DNA of 26,384 bases, taken from contig JACQLI010000064.1 in the NCBI GenBank assembly GCA_016204125.1, forward strand, positions 1-26,384. The letters run 5' to 3'. The position numbers and the translations under genes were made by a program. Below are positions 1 to 5,495 of this stretch, piece after piece (positions within the stretch are counted from its first letter, which is position 1; every line of letters starts with the position of its first letter). Source of the DNA: Candidatus Omnitrophota bacterium (GTDB taxonomy: Bacteria; Omnitrophota; Omnitrophia; Omnitrophales; JACQLI01). The notes under the pieces are model-generated. The model ran no database searches. It was not told the origin of the DNA and saw nothing but the letters and a program-made list of their open reading frames with translations.

Positions 1-514
1 ACGTTAGAAACTCTGAGGCGGGTAAGATTCCGCTGCTTCCTATCAGGCCAGTGAGTTGACTCCACAAAGAGACAAAGGCCACCAGATAAGCGATGCCAAG
101 GATTCGAATAAATGCTGCGCTTGATTTGTAATAAGTCGGCGGGCTCAGGTCGTCTCCCCAAAGAAGCCGCGTTAATTGAGAAAACAGAATTCGATTTCTC
201 GCTACGAGATTATAGAACCACTCTGTGATAAGACGAAATCCAGGAAGGTTTCGATAGCATCCAATCAACCAACGTCTCCCCTTTGTGTAAGCCAGGGTAC
301 GAAATACCGCCTCTGCTCCGCTGTAGATCTGGCCGTCGAGTTCGACAAATTGAACTGACTTACGAAAATCTTCTTGGGAGATTTGAGGAAAGCGGTCTGC
401 TACAAACTGGAAAGGAGCGTAGTCAATCTGAGCGCCTGTTAAGGATTGCCAGCGGTTGATCCATCGGCGACAGAAGTTACAGTCGCCGTCATAAATAAGG
501 GTAGGTTTATTCAA
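1..514 (-). CDS. DCC-family (DUF393) thiol-disulfide oxidoreductase-like protein joined to a lipase-maturation-factor-like membrane segment; C-terminus cut by the window edge
   Basis: The minus strand is open for 171 codons from a TTG at 514 to the window edge, so the gene is 3'-truncated here. Residues 5-15 read TLIYDGDCNFC, the DxCxxC signature of DUF393/DCC proteins (D11, C12, C15). The DCC domain covers about residues 4-125. Residues 135-171 (from AAFIRILGIAYLVAFVSLW, then GLIGSSGILP) resemble the first membrane segment of lipase maturation factor/HTTM proteins, so the full gene is probably a DCC-LMF fusion. The start is forced: a TAA in the same frame, which is the stop of the upstream acyl-CoA dehydrogenase, lies at 518-520, and TTG is the first start codon after it. 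No good ribosome-binding site is visible, so translational coupling to the upstream gene is likely. The DCC family call is firm; the LMF part rests on a short stretch, and the substrate is unknown. Confidence 0.75.
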   Translation of the reverse strand, partial: MNKPTLIYDGDCNFCRRWINRWQSLTGAQIDYAPFQFVADRFPQISQEDFRKSVQFVELDGQIYSGAEAVFRTLAYTKGRRWLIGCYRNLPGFRLITEWFYNLVARNRILFSQLTRLLWGDDLSPPTYYKSSAAFIRILGIAYLVAFVSLWSQLTGLIGSSGILPASEFLT

Positions 515-517
515 ACT

Positions 518-2386
518 TTAGAGAGGTTCTATGATTCCCTTTTCAAGCCAGCGATACTTTCCCTTCAGCGTTTCTTGCGCCACTCGATAGGCGAAGCGAT
601 CATCATTTTTAAAGAGGGAGTGGAACTGTCTTTCGATCCTCCCTTTCGACTGCCTGCAGAAGAGATCCGCAAGCTCCATAGCACTCGAGTCAGAAGGATT
701 CTTGGATAGAAGGGAAAGGGTACGAGAACAGGTGATGGCCATTGCGAAAAGTGCCGTACCAATGTTGACGATGCGGGTAAGCAACTGCTGCCTCTTCTCA
801 AGTCCCTGTTGATGGATCGCCATGGCCAAGAAAAGCTCTCTCGCCAGTCGATGAGCTGTTTGGTCCACATAATTCATGTGAGGTTTGAGTGCCGCTGGAA
901 TAGAAGCCCCTTTCGGCACTCCATTACCATGAATCCATTGACTGGGATACCACGTAGCATAATAGCCAGCCGCTTTGAGCGCCAGTACCAATCTTGTAAA
1001 GAGTGGTTTCTTGGGATCAAGGATGGGAAAGATTTTTTGTACGTGAGAATCGAGGGCTTCGCGCGCAATAAAAAGCCGCATGATCTGGCTTGTCCCTTCA
1101 ATGATCGTATTGATTCTCGCATCGCGCATCAGCCTTTCGACTCCCCACGGCTTTTCCCCTCTTGCCTTAAGGGATGCTGCCGTTTCATACCCCCGACCAC
1201 CGCGAATTTGGATGGTGCCGTCAATAATCCGCCAACTTGCCTCGGTGCAGAAAAGTTTCGCCATCGCTGCTTCAAGACGTATATCCGTCTTTTTGCTGTC
1301 CGCCATTGCCGCCGTGACCAAATGCATCGATTCCATCGCATAAGTGGTAGCTGCCATAGCCGCGATTTTGGTAGCGACAGCCTCATGCTTTCCGATCGGT
1401 CCGCCCCACTGCTCTCTTTCGTTCGCCCACTGACGGACAATCGATAAACACCACTTGGCTCCTCCTGTAACTCCAGCAGGCATCGTAAGACGGCCTGTGT
1501 TGAGAGTAACGAGGGCAAGCTTGAGACCATAACCTTCTTTCCAAAGGATATTTTCGCGCGGGACTTTGACATTTTTGAATCGGAGAAGCCCATTTTGAAT
1601 TCCATGCAGACCCATGAATTGGCATCTATGCACAACCTCAACACCTGGCATGGTCTTTTCTACAATGAAGGCTGTAATCTGTTTCTTCTCCTTTCCCTTA
1701 ACAACCTTGGGAGGTGTTTGTGCCATAACCACCATAACGTTCGCTACAGGGCCGTTGGTACACCAGAGTTTTTCTCCATTTAAGAGATAATAAGACCCGC
1801 CTTCAATGGGTGCGGCTGTTGTTTTCATCTTTGCTGGATCGGATCCGACATCGGGTTCTGTCAGGGCAAAAGCGGAGATGTCCCCTTTTCTGAATCGAGG
1901 AAGGTATTTTCTTTTCTGCTCTTCAGTTCCAAAAAGAATCAAGGGCTGAGGAACGCCGATACTCTGATGAGCTGAAAGCCAAACCCCTGTTGAGGCGCAG
2001 TAACCGCCTACCAGTTGGAGAATTCGGTTGTAATTAACCTGCGAAAAACCCATGCCGCCGTATTCTTTAGGAATTTTAAGAGCAAAACAGCCAAGTTCGG
2101 CAAGTCCCTTGATTGCGTGAGGAGGAATCTCGCCTGTCCGATCTACCTCGTCAGGATCAATATTTGCTTTAAGGAATTTCTCGACTTTGGCAAGAAACTC
2201 ATCGCCAATTCTCCTGTCTTCTTCGCTCTGTTCAGGAAAAGGAAGGATAAGATCCCACCTTAGCCTTCCTTGAAAAAGTTCGGCCACAAAGCTCGGGTAA
2301 ACCCATTCCTTTTCCCGAGCCTCTTCTGCGACCTCAAGGGCCTTAAGCGCTTCTTCGTTTACCTTTTCTTTGGTCAAGGTTTGCAT
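518..2386 (-). CDS. acyl-CoA dehydrogenase with C-terminal extension (VLCAD/ACAD9-like size)
   Basis: This is a 622-residue flavoprotein of the acyl-CoA dehydrogenase family, expected to catalyse FAD-dependent alpha,beta-dehydrogenation of an acyl-CoA in fatty-acid oxidation. The N-terminal and middle domains are clear: ALTEPDVGSD at residues 174-183, NGEKLWCTNG at 203-212 and LNTGR at 295-299. The C-terminal helical domain has RGGRGY at 395-400 and IIEGTSQIMR at 428-437, where Glu430 sits at the position of the catalytic base of medium- and very-long-chain enzymes. About 170 residues follow, as in the VLCAD/ACAD9 type, whereas short- and medium-chain enzymes stop near 380-400. A 55-residue N-terminal extension precedes the core. 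The DCC-family gene follows 3 nt after the stop. Chain-length preference cannot be read from sequence. The ATG lies 9 nt after a TATAAT box with no Shine-Dalgarno sequence. Confidence 0.92.
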   Translation of the reverse strand: MQTLTKEKVNEEALKALEVAEEAREKEWVYPSFVAELFQGRLRWDLILPFPEQSEEDRRIGDEFLAKVEKFLKANIDPDEVDRTGEIPPHAIKGLAELGCFALKIPKEYGGMGFSQVNYNRILQLVGGYCASTGVWLSAHQSIGVPQPLILFGTEEQKRKYLPRFRKGDISAFALTEPDVGSDPAKMKTTAAPIEGGSYYLLNGEKLWCTNGPVANVMVVMAQTPPKVVKGKEKKQITAFIVEKTMPGVEVVHRCQFMGLHGIQNGLLRFKNVKVPRENILWKEGYGLKLALVTLNTGRLTMPAGVTGGAKWCLSIVRQWANEREQWGGPIGKHEAVATKIAAMAATTYAMESMHLVTAAMADSKKTDIRLEAAMAKLFCTEASWRIIDGTIQIRGGRGYETAASLKARGEKPWGVERLMRDARINTIIEGTSQIMRLFIAREALDSHVQKIFPILDPKKPLFTRLVLALKAAGYYATWYPSQWIHGNGVPKGASIPAALKPHMNYVDQTAHRLARELFLAMAIHQQGLEKRQQLLTRIVNIGTALFAMAITCSRTLSLLSKNPSDSSAMELADLFCRQSKGRIERQFHSLFKNDDRFAYRVAQETLKGKYRWLEKGIIEPL

Positions 2387-2395
2387 GCCTTATAA

Positions 2396-2401
2396 ATTAT
2401 A
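2396..2401 (-). promoter_or_regulatory. -10 box (TATAAT) of the acyl-CoA dehydrogenase gene
   Basis: A perfect TATAAT on the minus strand ends 9 nt before the ATG at 2386. A TTGACG at 2429-2434 is 27 nt away, too far to be its -35. If this -10 is used, the transcript starts within a few bases of the ATG and is leaderless. The rest of the 112-bp intergenic region (2387-2498) holds the divergent kdsB promoter and nothing else that I recognise. Confidence 0.4.
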
Positions 2402-2458
2402 CTCCATTAACCTCTACCTAGGGATTAACGTCAAAAAAGAGCTTTACCTTCACGACCC

Positions 2459-2487
2459 TTGAGAGATGAGATGATTTGGGATAAGAT
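2459..2487 (+). promoter_or_regulatory. putative kdsB promoter
   Basis: TTGAGA at 2459-2464 (5 of 6 to the -35 consensus) and TAAGAT at 2482-2487 (4 of 6) are separated by exactly 17 nt. The -10 ends 11 nt before the kdsB ATG at 2499 and there is no Shine-Dalgarno sequence, so the 5' leader would be only a few bases. Confidence 0.45.
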
Positions 2488-2498
2488 GACTCGTTCTT

Positions 2499-3305
2499 AT
2501 GGCTAAAAAAGAGGAAAATCTCCATATCATCGGGGTCATCCCAGCACGTCTCGGCTCACAAAGGCTTCCACGAAAGGTCCTACGTGAAATCCACGGGAAA
2601 ATTCTTGTCGAACAGGTCTACTCAAGAGCTAGCCGTTCTCCCCTTTTCGATGAACTTTGGGTGGCTACGGATTCAGAAGAAGTGAGGACTGCTTGCCAAG
2701 AAAGAAACGTTCCTGTCTTGATGACTTCGCCTAAACACGCCTCAGGGACAGATCGGCTCTATGAAGTGATGCAAAAAAAGCCTGCGGATATTTATGTGAA
2801 CATTCAAGGTGATGAACCCCTTGTTCGGCCTGAACTTCTTGAGACTTTGCTGAAACCGTTTCGAACCCAAAAAGAGATTCGGGTTTCAACTCTTAAAACC
2901 AAAATTTCTCCCGAAGCTGCAAAAAATCCCAATGTGGTTAAAGTGGTAACGGATTCCCGTGGGTGGGCGCTTTATTTTTCGAGATCGATTATTCCTTATG
3001 ACCGCGAAGGCGCTGGCCAATTTCCGATCTACAAACACCTCGGCTTTTATGCCTATAGAGCCGAGGCGCTCGAGAAGTTTCACAAACTTCCCCCCTCCTC
3101 CCTTGAGCAGAGTGAGAAGCTAGAGCAGTTGAGGTTACTTGAAAATGGAATCCCTATTTTTGTGGCCCAAACGCCTTTTGATACGATCGGCGTCGATACC
3201 GAAGAAGACCTTCAGCGGGTTACTGCCCTTTTAGCAAGTGAAGCAAACTCCCCAAAAACTTTACGGGCCAAAGTCTCCATCTCAGGAAGAAAACAAGGGG
3301 TCTGA
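2499..3305 (+). CDS. kdsB: 3-deoxy-manno-octulosonate cytidylyltransferase (CMP-Kdo synthetase)
   Basis: KdsB activates Kdo with CTP to give CMP-Kdo plus pyrophosphate in the cytoplasm, supplying the inner core of lipopolysaccharide. The 268-residue product has the family motifs in order: nucleotide-binding GVIPARLGSQRLPRK at residues 12-26, NIQGDEP at 101-107, NPNVVKVV at 143-150, YFSRSIIPY at 159-167, KHLGFYAYR at 179-187, EKLEQLRLLENG at 206-217 and the C-terminal VDTEEDL at 232-238. The homologous fold ends near residue 246, a typical family length. The last 22 or so residues are an extension that overlaps the convergent glutamine amidotransferase gene by 94 bp. The N-terminus is about 9 residues longer than usual, but ATG 2499 is the only plausible start and sits just behind a -10 box. 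Together with lpxD in this window it shows a lipid A-Kdo outer membrane. Confidence 0.96.
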   Translation: MAKKEENLHIIGVIPARLGSQRLPRKVLREIHGKILVEQVYSRASRSPLFDELWVATDSEEVRTACQERNVPVLMTSPKHASGTDRLYEVMQKKPADIYVNIQGDEPLVRPELLETLLKPFRTQKEIRVSTLKTKISPEAAKNPNVVKVVTDSRGWALYFSRSIIPYDREGAGQFPIYKHLGFYAYRAEALEKFHKLPPSSLEQSEKLEQLRLLENGIPIFVAQTPFDTIGVDTEEDLQRVTALLASEANSPKTLRAKVSISGRKQGV

Positions 3306-3931
3306 GTTAGAATTTCACAAGCATTCCAATCAGGACTTGGATTTTTCGATTTTTCTTCCGCGATTTCAACCCAATCTTTAATCATCGCTTCTGTCATCTC
3401 TAAGTGAAACTGAAATCCCCAGGCCGAATCTCCGATTCGGAAAGCCTGGTGCGGATACCTTTCTGAGGAAGCCAAGTGAACGCTCCCCCGTGGAAGATCA
3501 AACGTGTCGCCATGCCAGTGAAAAACCATGGCTTCGGACAGGCAGTGTCTCAAAAGCGGGTCTTTGCGGGCCACGGATTTTGCCTGAATAGGAAACCAAC
3601 CAATTTCCTTGCGAGGGCCTTTGAAGACTCTCGCTCCCCCCGCACTCGCTAGTAGTTGCGAGCCGAGACAGATTCCTAGAGTTGGAATCTTTTGACGCAT
3701 ACTTTCCTTGAGTATTTCGATTACTCTGGTAAGAAAAGGATATTTGTCAGCTTCGTAGACCCCCATGGGTCCGCCAAGCACAACGAGCGCTGAAGCTTTG
3801 GAAAGATCAAAGGAAGGAAAGGGTGTCTCATAAGCATTGAGATACCGATAAGACACCCCTTCCTCTTCGAAAATGCTTTCTAGAAGGCCCAACCCCTCGT
3901 GTGGAACATGTTTGATGACCAGAATAGACAT
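3212..3931 (-). CDS. class I glutamine amidotransferase (stand-alone GATase1 domain, GuaA-N-like)
   Basis: This 239-residue protein is a free-standing glutaminase of the COG0518 type. It has the oxyanion strand GGPMG at residues 53-57, the nucleophile elbow GICLGSQLLA at 86-95 (Cys88) and the His-x-Glu pair in FHLEMT (His176, Glu178), so the whole triad is present. GWFPI at 111-115 and FHWHGDTFDLP at 137-147 are typical of the stand-alone GMP-synthase-like subgroup, some members of which hydrolyse gamma-glutamyl compounds rather than feed ammonia to a synthase. No synthase domain lies next to it. It starts 9 nt after the stop of a 75-residue unknown gene, so the two are probably co-transcribed behind the attenuator-like leader at 4193-4415. 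Its 3' end overlaps kdsB by 94 bp. The substrate is not predictable from what I see. Confidence 0.87.
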   Translation of the reverse strand: MSILVIKHVPHEGLGLLESIFEEEGVSYRYLNAYETPFPSFDLSKASALVVLGGPMGVYEADKYPFLTRVIEILKESMRQKIPTLGICLGSQLLASAGGARVFKGPRKEIGWFPIQAKSVARKDPLLRHCLSEAMVFHWHGDTFDLPRGSVHLASSERYPHQAFRIGDSAWGFQFHLEMTEAMIKDWVEIAEEKSKNPSPDWNACEILTQTPCFLPEMETLARKVFGEFASLAKRAVTR

Positions 3932-3940
3932 GCCCGCATT

Positions 3941-4168
3941 TTAAGGGTTGCGGCGGGGATCCTCAAGGAGATAGTAGATCTCCTGCTCCTCAGCGCCGAA
4001 TTCCTTTGCAATGGCAATGATCTCTCGGCACTCTTCATACTTCTCCCGCGTGAGAACTTCCTTAAGCGCCAAGAGCGCTGAAAGCCTCACAGGATGTTTA
4101 GTCTCCCTCCTTTTTGAACTTGCAAACCAAAACCTCGGTCCTTTTCCTGCCTGTGTTACATTTGCCAT
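3941..4168 (-). CDS. small protein of unknown function (75 residues), first gene after the attenuator-like leader
   Basis: I do not recognise this protein. It has a basic N-terminal third (FASSKRRETKH at residues 17-27) followed by a predicted helical region of about 45 residues rich in Leu, Glu and Lys and a short acidic C-terminus. There is no signal peptide, membrane segment or cysteine pair. The start is set by a strong ribosome-binding site: AGGAGG at 4178-4183 lies 8 nt before ATG 4168. A GTG at 4177 in the same frame overlaps that site and is rejected. The stop is 9 nt before the glutamine amidotransferase gene. The good ribosome-binding site, the operon position and the regulated-looking leader support a real gene. 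A DNA- or RNA-binding regulatory role is possible but unsupported. Confidence 0.6.
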   Translation of the reverse strand: MANVTQAGKGPRFWFASSKRRETKHPVRLSALLALKEVLTREKYEECREIIAIAKEFGAEEQEIYYLLEDPRRNP

Positions 4169-4192
4169 TGCAATCACCTCCTCTTCGATGGC

Positions 4193-4232
4193 AAATAAAA
4201 AAGCCCATTACCGATTTTCGGCAATGGGCTTT
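4193..4232 (-). terminator. intrinsic terminator upstream of the 75-residue gene
   Basis: On the minus strand AAAGCCCATT (4232-4223) pairs with AATGGGCTTT (4209-4200). One mismatch follows, then CCG (4221-4219) pairs with CGG (4213-4211) around a 5-nt loop. The 3' side runs into TTTTTTATTT (4202-4193). This is a textbook Rho-independent terminator for minus-strand transcription. It lies only about 25 bp before the ATG of the next gene, which is the placement expected for an attenuator. Confidence 0.88.
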
Positions 4233-4259
4233 AGTTTCTTCGATGAATCCGTTAAATTT

Positions 4260-4412
4260 TTATTCCGCTAGGTTCATCTCCTGCAGCCCATTACCTCGTC
4301 TCACGCAGGCGGTAAGACTGACGTGATAGGACACACACTTGTCCCACCCAATCTGATACGTAATGGGCATTCGTTTAAAACCTTGAGCTTTGAGAGTATT
4401 ATTTGCCTGCAT
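4260..4412 (-). CDS. possible small leaderless gene or leader peptide (50 codons)
   Basis: An ATG at 4412 opens a 50-codon frame ending at TAA 4262-4260, 28 bp before the terminator stem begins. The ATG is exactly 9 nt after the TATAAT box, the same spacing seen at the acyl-CoA dehydrogenase, lpxD and the permuted ATP-grasp gene. The peptide has two cysteines (residues 26 and 36) and two basic stretches, with no signal or membrane segment, and I recognise no family. The frame overlaps all of the proposed leader-RNA structure. It could be a real small protein with its own terminator, a leader peptide whose translation controls the terminator, or an accidental opening; a 50-codon opening alone has roughly a 1 in 10 chance. 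Confidence 0.35.
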   Translation of the reverse strand: MQANNTLKAQGFKRMPITYQIGWDKCVSYHVSLTACVRRGNGLQEMNLAE

Positions 4413-4421
4413 TTCGGTGGA

Positions 4422-4430
4422 ATTATAACA
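4422..4430 (-). promoter_or_regulatory. extended -10 promoter of the leader transcript
   Basis: Minus-strand TGTTATAAT is a perfect TATAAT (4427-4422) with the TGn extension (4430-4428), placed just after the permease stop codon. No good -35 is seen 16-18 nt upstream, as is common for extended -10 promoters. It would drive the attenuator-like leader and the two genes beyond it. Confidence 0.6.
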
Positions 4431-4436
4431 TATATT

Positions 4437-5465
4437 TCAGAAAAAGAGGTTGAAAAGATACCCCCAGATGAGAACTTGAGGCACACCTATGGCTATCATC
4501 CATAGCGCCGTCTTCCTTCCTAGATTCTTCCATACCAGCCCGATTTCCATGTAATCCGTTACCACGCCTGCACATAGGAAAACAAAGCTGTTCCCAAGCG
4601 CCTGGGTCTGACGGTAAATTTCAAAGGCTAGAGGTGCCGTACCCTCCGAACAAACTTCAAGGATGGTCGCAAAGACAAGCGTAACGACCAGCCCCATCAA
4701 ATTGGGTCCCAAATAGTTTTGAAAGATATGGCTCGGTATGTAAGCCTGAGCGAGGCTTGCCAAGAACACACCCAAAATCACCCAACCCAAAACCATCTCA
4801 GAAAGCTCAAGGATACCCCTGCCGATCCCCTTTAAATCTTTTTGGAGCTGAGCAAAGGTTGGTCGGTAACCGTTGATTCGACCCCTGAAATCTTCGCGAA
4901 TACTAAAAGAGGAGGTATCTGAACTTGTATAAGGATTTCTCTCAATCCACCCTTTTTTATCAAGCCACTGGAAAATGAATCCAGTAATTAAAGCGATGAT
5001 GAATGCAGCTAGGATGATAAGAATTCCCTTCCATCCGAAAAGGCTGATCAAAAGGAGCGTAACTGGAAAATTGGACCAGGGGCTGGCCAAAAGAAAACTG
5101 ATGACAGCAGGCCCTGAAGCCCCTTTCTTGTGAAGTTCCATAGATAAAGCCAATACTCCATGACTGCAAGTACTGGCAATAAGCCCCAAGCCTGTTGCGT
5201 AAAACACGGTTCTTTTCTTCGGCTGGGAAAGAAACTTTGATATGTACTCCTTCGGAACGAAGTGATCGATCAAGCCTCCCAAGAGAATCCCGACACCTAT
5301 CGCCCAACCAATGATTCGTAGATATCCCCAGAAGGCGACTGAAAAAGACTTAAATAAGGGGATCTGACTTGAAACAAGGCCGAGAAGGAGAGAGGCTCCG
5401 ACAATCCACCATGTCCTCTTCTGGTACCATTTTTTCTCCTGATGACAGCAAGCGTCAGTAGACAT
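4437..5465 (-). CDS. UPF0718/YraQ-type inner-membrane permease
   Basis: The product is a polytopic inner-membrane protein of 342 residues from ATG 5465. It shows two related halves, each with a membrane motif containing a cysteine: STCSHGVLALSME around Cys100 and EVCSEGTAPLAFE around Cys272. This two-copy layout, followed by KKGAS and a long hydrophobic stretch (LLASPWSNFPVTLLL), matches the UPF0718/DUF318 permease group, whose better-known members (ArsP, SO_0444) export arsenicals or metals. A hydrophilic loop lies at about residues 170-215. The short N-terminal tail carries Cys-Cys-His at 6-8, a possible metal-binding site. The frame stays open to an ATG at 5501, but that start would overlap the divergent FecR gene and lies upstream of a TATAAT box at 5478-5483, so 5465 is preferred. 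The substrate is unknown. Confidence 0.82.
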   Translation of the reverse strand: MSTDACCHQEKKWYQKRTWWIVGASLLLGLVSSQIPLFKSFSVAFWGYLRIIGWAIGVGILLGGLIDHFVPKEYISKFLSQPKKRTVFYATGLGLIASTCSHGVLALSMELHKKGASGPAVISFLLASPWSNFPVTLLLISLFGWKGILIILAAFIIALITGFIFQWLDKKGWIERNPYTSSDTSSFSIREDFRGRINGYRPTFAQLQKDLKGIGRGILELSEMVLGWVILGVFLASLAQAYIPSHIFQNYLGPNLMGLVVTLVFATILEVCSEGTAPLAFEIYRQTQALGNSFVFLCAGVVTDYMEIGLVWKNLGRKTALWMIAIGVPQVLIWGYLFNLFF

Positions 5466-5476
5466 ATTTTGCTGTT

Positions 5477-5483
5477 TATTATA
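5477..5483. promoter_or_regulatory. overlapping divergent -10 boxes of the permease and FecR genes
   Basis: The same 7 bp read TATAAT on the minus strand (5483-5478) and TATTAT on the plus strand (5477-5482). They lie 12 nt before the permease ATG (5465) and 13 nt before the FecR ATG (5496). Neither gene has a visible Shine-Dalgarno sequence or a convincing -35. Only 30 bp separate the two start codons, so polymerases could not occupy both promoters at once. Confidence 0.42.
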
Positions 5484-5495
5484 CGATGAGAACCG

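Larger units (their letters stand above)
4193..4415 (-). promoter_or_regulatory. candidate attenuator or riboswitch leader RNA controlling the 75-residue gene and the amidotransferase
   Basis: An RNA starting about 7 nt after the TATAAT box would be about 220 nt long and end at the terminator. Minus-strand GCCCATTAC (4368-4360) pairs perfectly with GTAATGGGC (4294-4286), closing a junction with two hairpins: GGACA/TGTCC-type (4344-4340 with 4333-4329) and GTCTTAC/GTGAGAC (4318-4312 with 4304-4298). The loop of the second hairpin holds GCCTGC (4310-4305), complementary to GCAGGC at 4410-4405, a possible pseudoknot. An outer helix of AGGTTT (4383-4378) with GAACCT (4275-4270) is possible. GTAATGGGC at 4294-4286 could also pair with the terminator's 5' arm GCCCATTGC (4229-4221), so closing stem and terminator can exclude an antiterminator. 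I checked by eye for T-box, TPP, SAM, cobalamin, purine and ZTP signatures and found none. An overlapping 50-codon frame makes a leader-peptide mechanism an alternative. Confidence 0.5.

Noticed and set aside
512..520. The acyl-CoA dehydrogenase and DCC protein as one fused gene broken by a stop
   Set aside because: The dehydrogenase already has a complete VLCAD-like length and the DCC domain starts right at its TTG, so two adjacent genes explain it better than a broken fusion.
809..1447. A 212-codon open frame on the plus strand opposite the acyl-CoA dehydrogenase gene
   Set aside because: It lies wholly antisense to a gene with clear catalytic motifs, shows no domain of its own and has no ribosome-binding site; it is a shadow frame. 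The same applies to antisense frames at 7571-8116 and 15303-15845.
2396..2434. TTGACG (2434-2429) with TATAAT (2401-2396) as a paired sigma-70 promoter
   Set aside because: The spacing is 27 nt, far outside 16-18. Only the -10 is kept as a candidate.
4193..4415. The leader RNA as a T-box, TPP, SAM, cobalamin, purine or ZTP riboswitch, 6S RNA or tRNA-like element
   Set aside because: None of the conserved core sequences of these classes is present. GGGTGGGAC resembles part of a T-box only superficially and is too far from the terminator.
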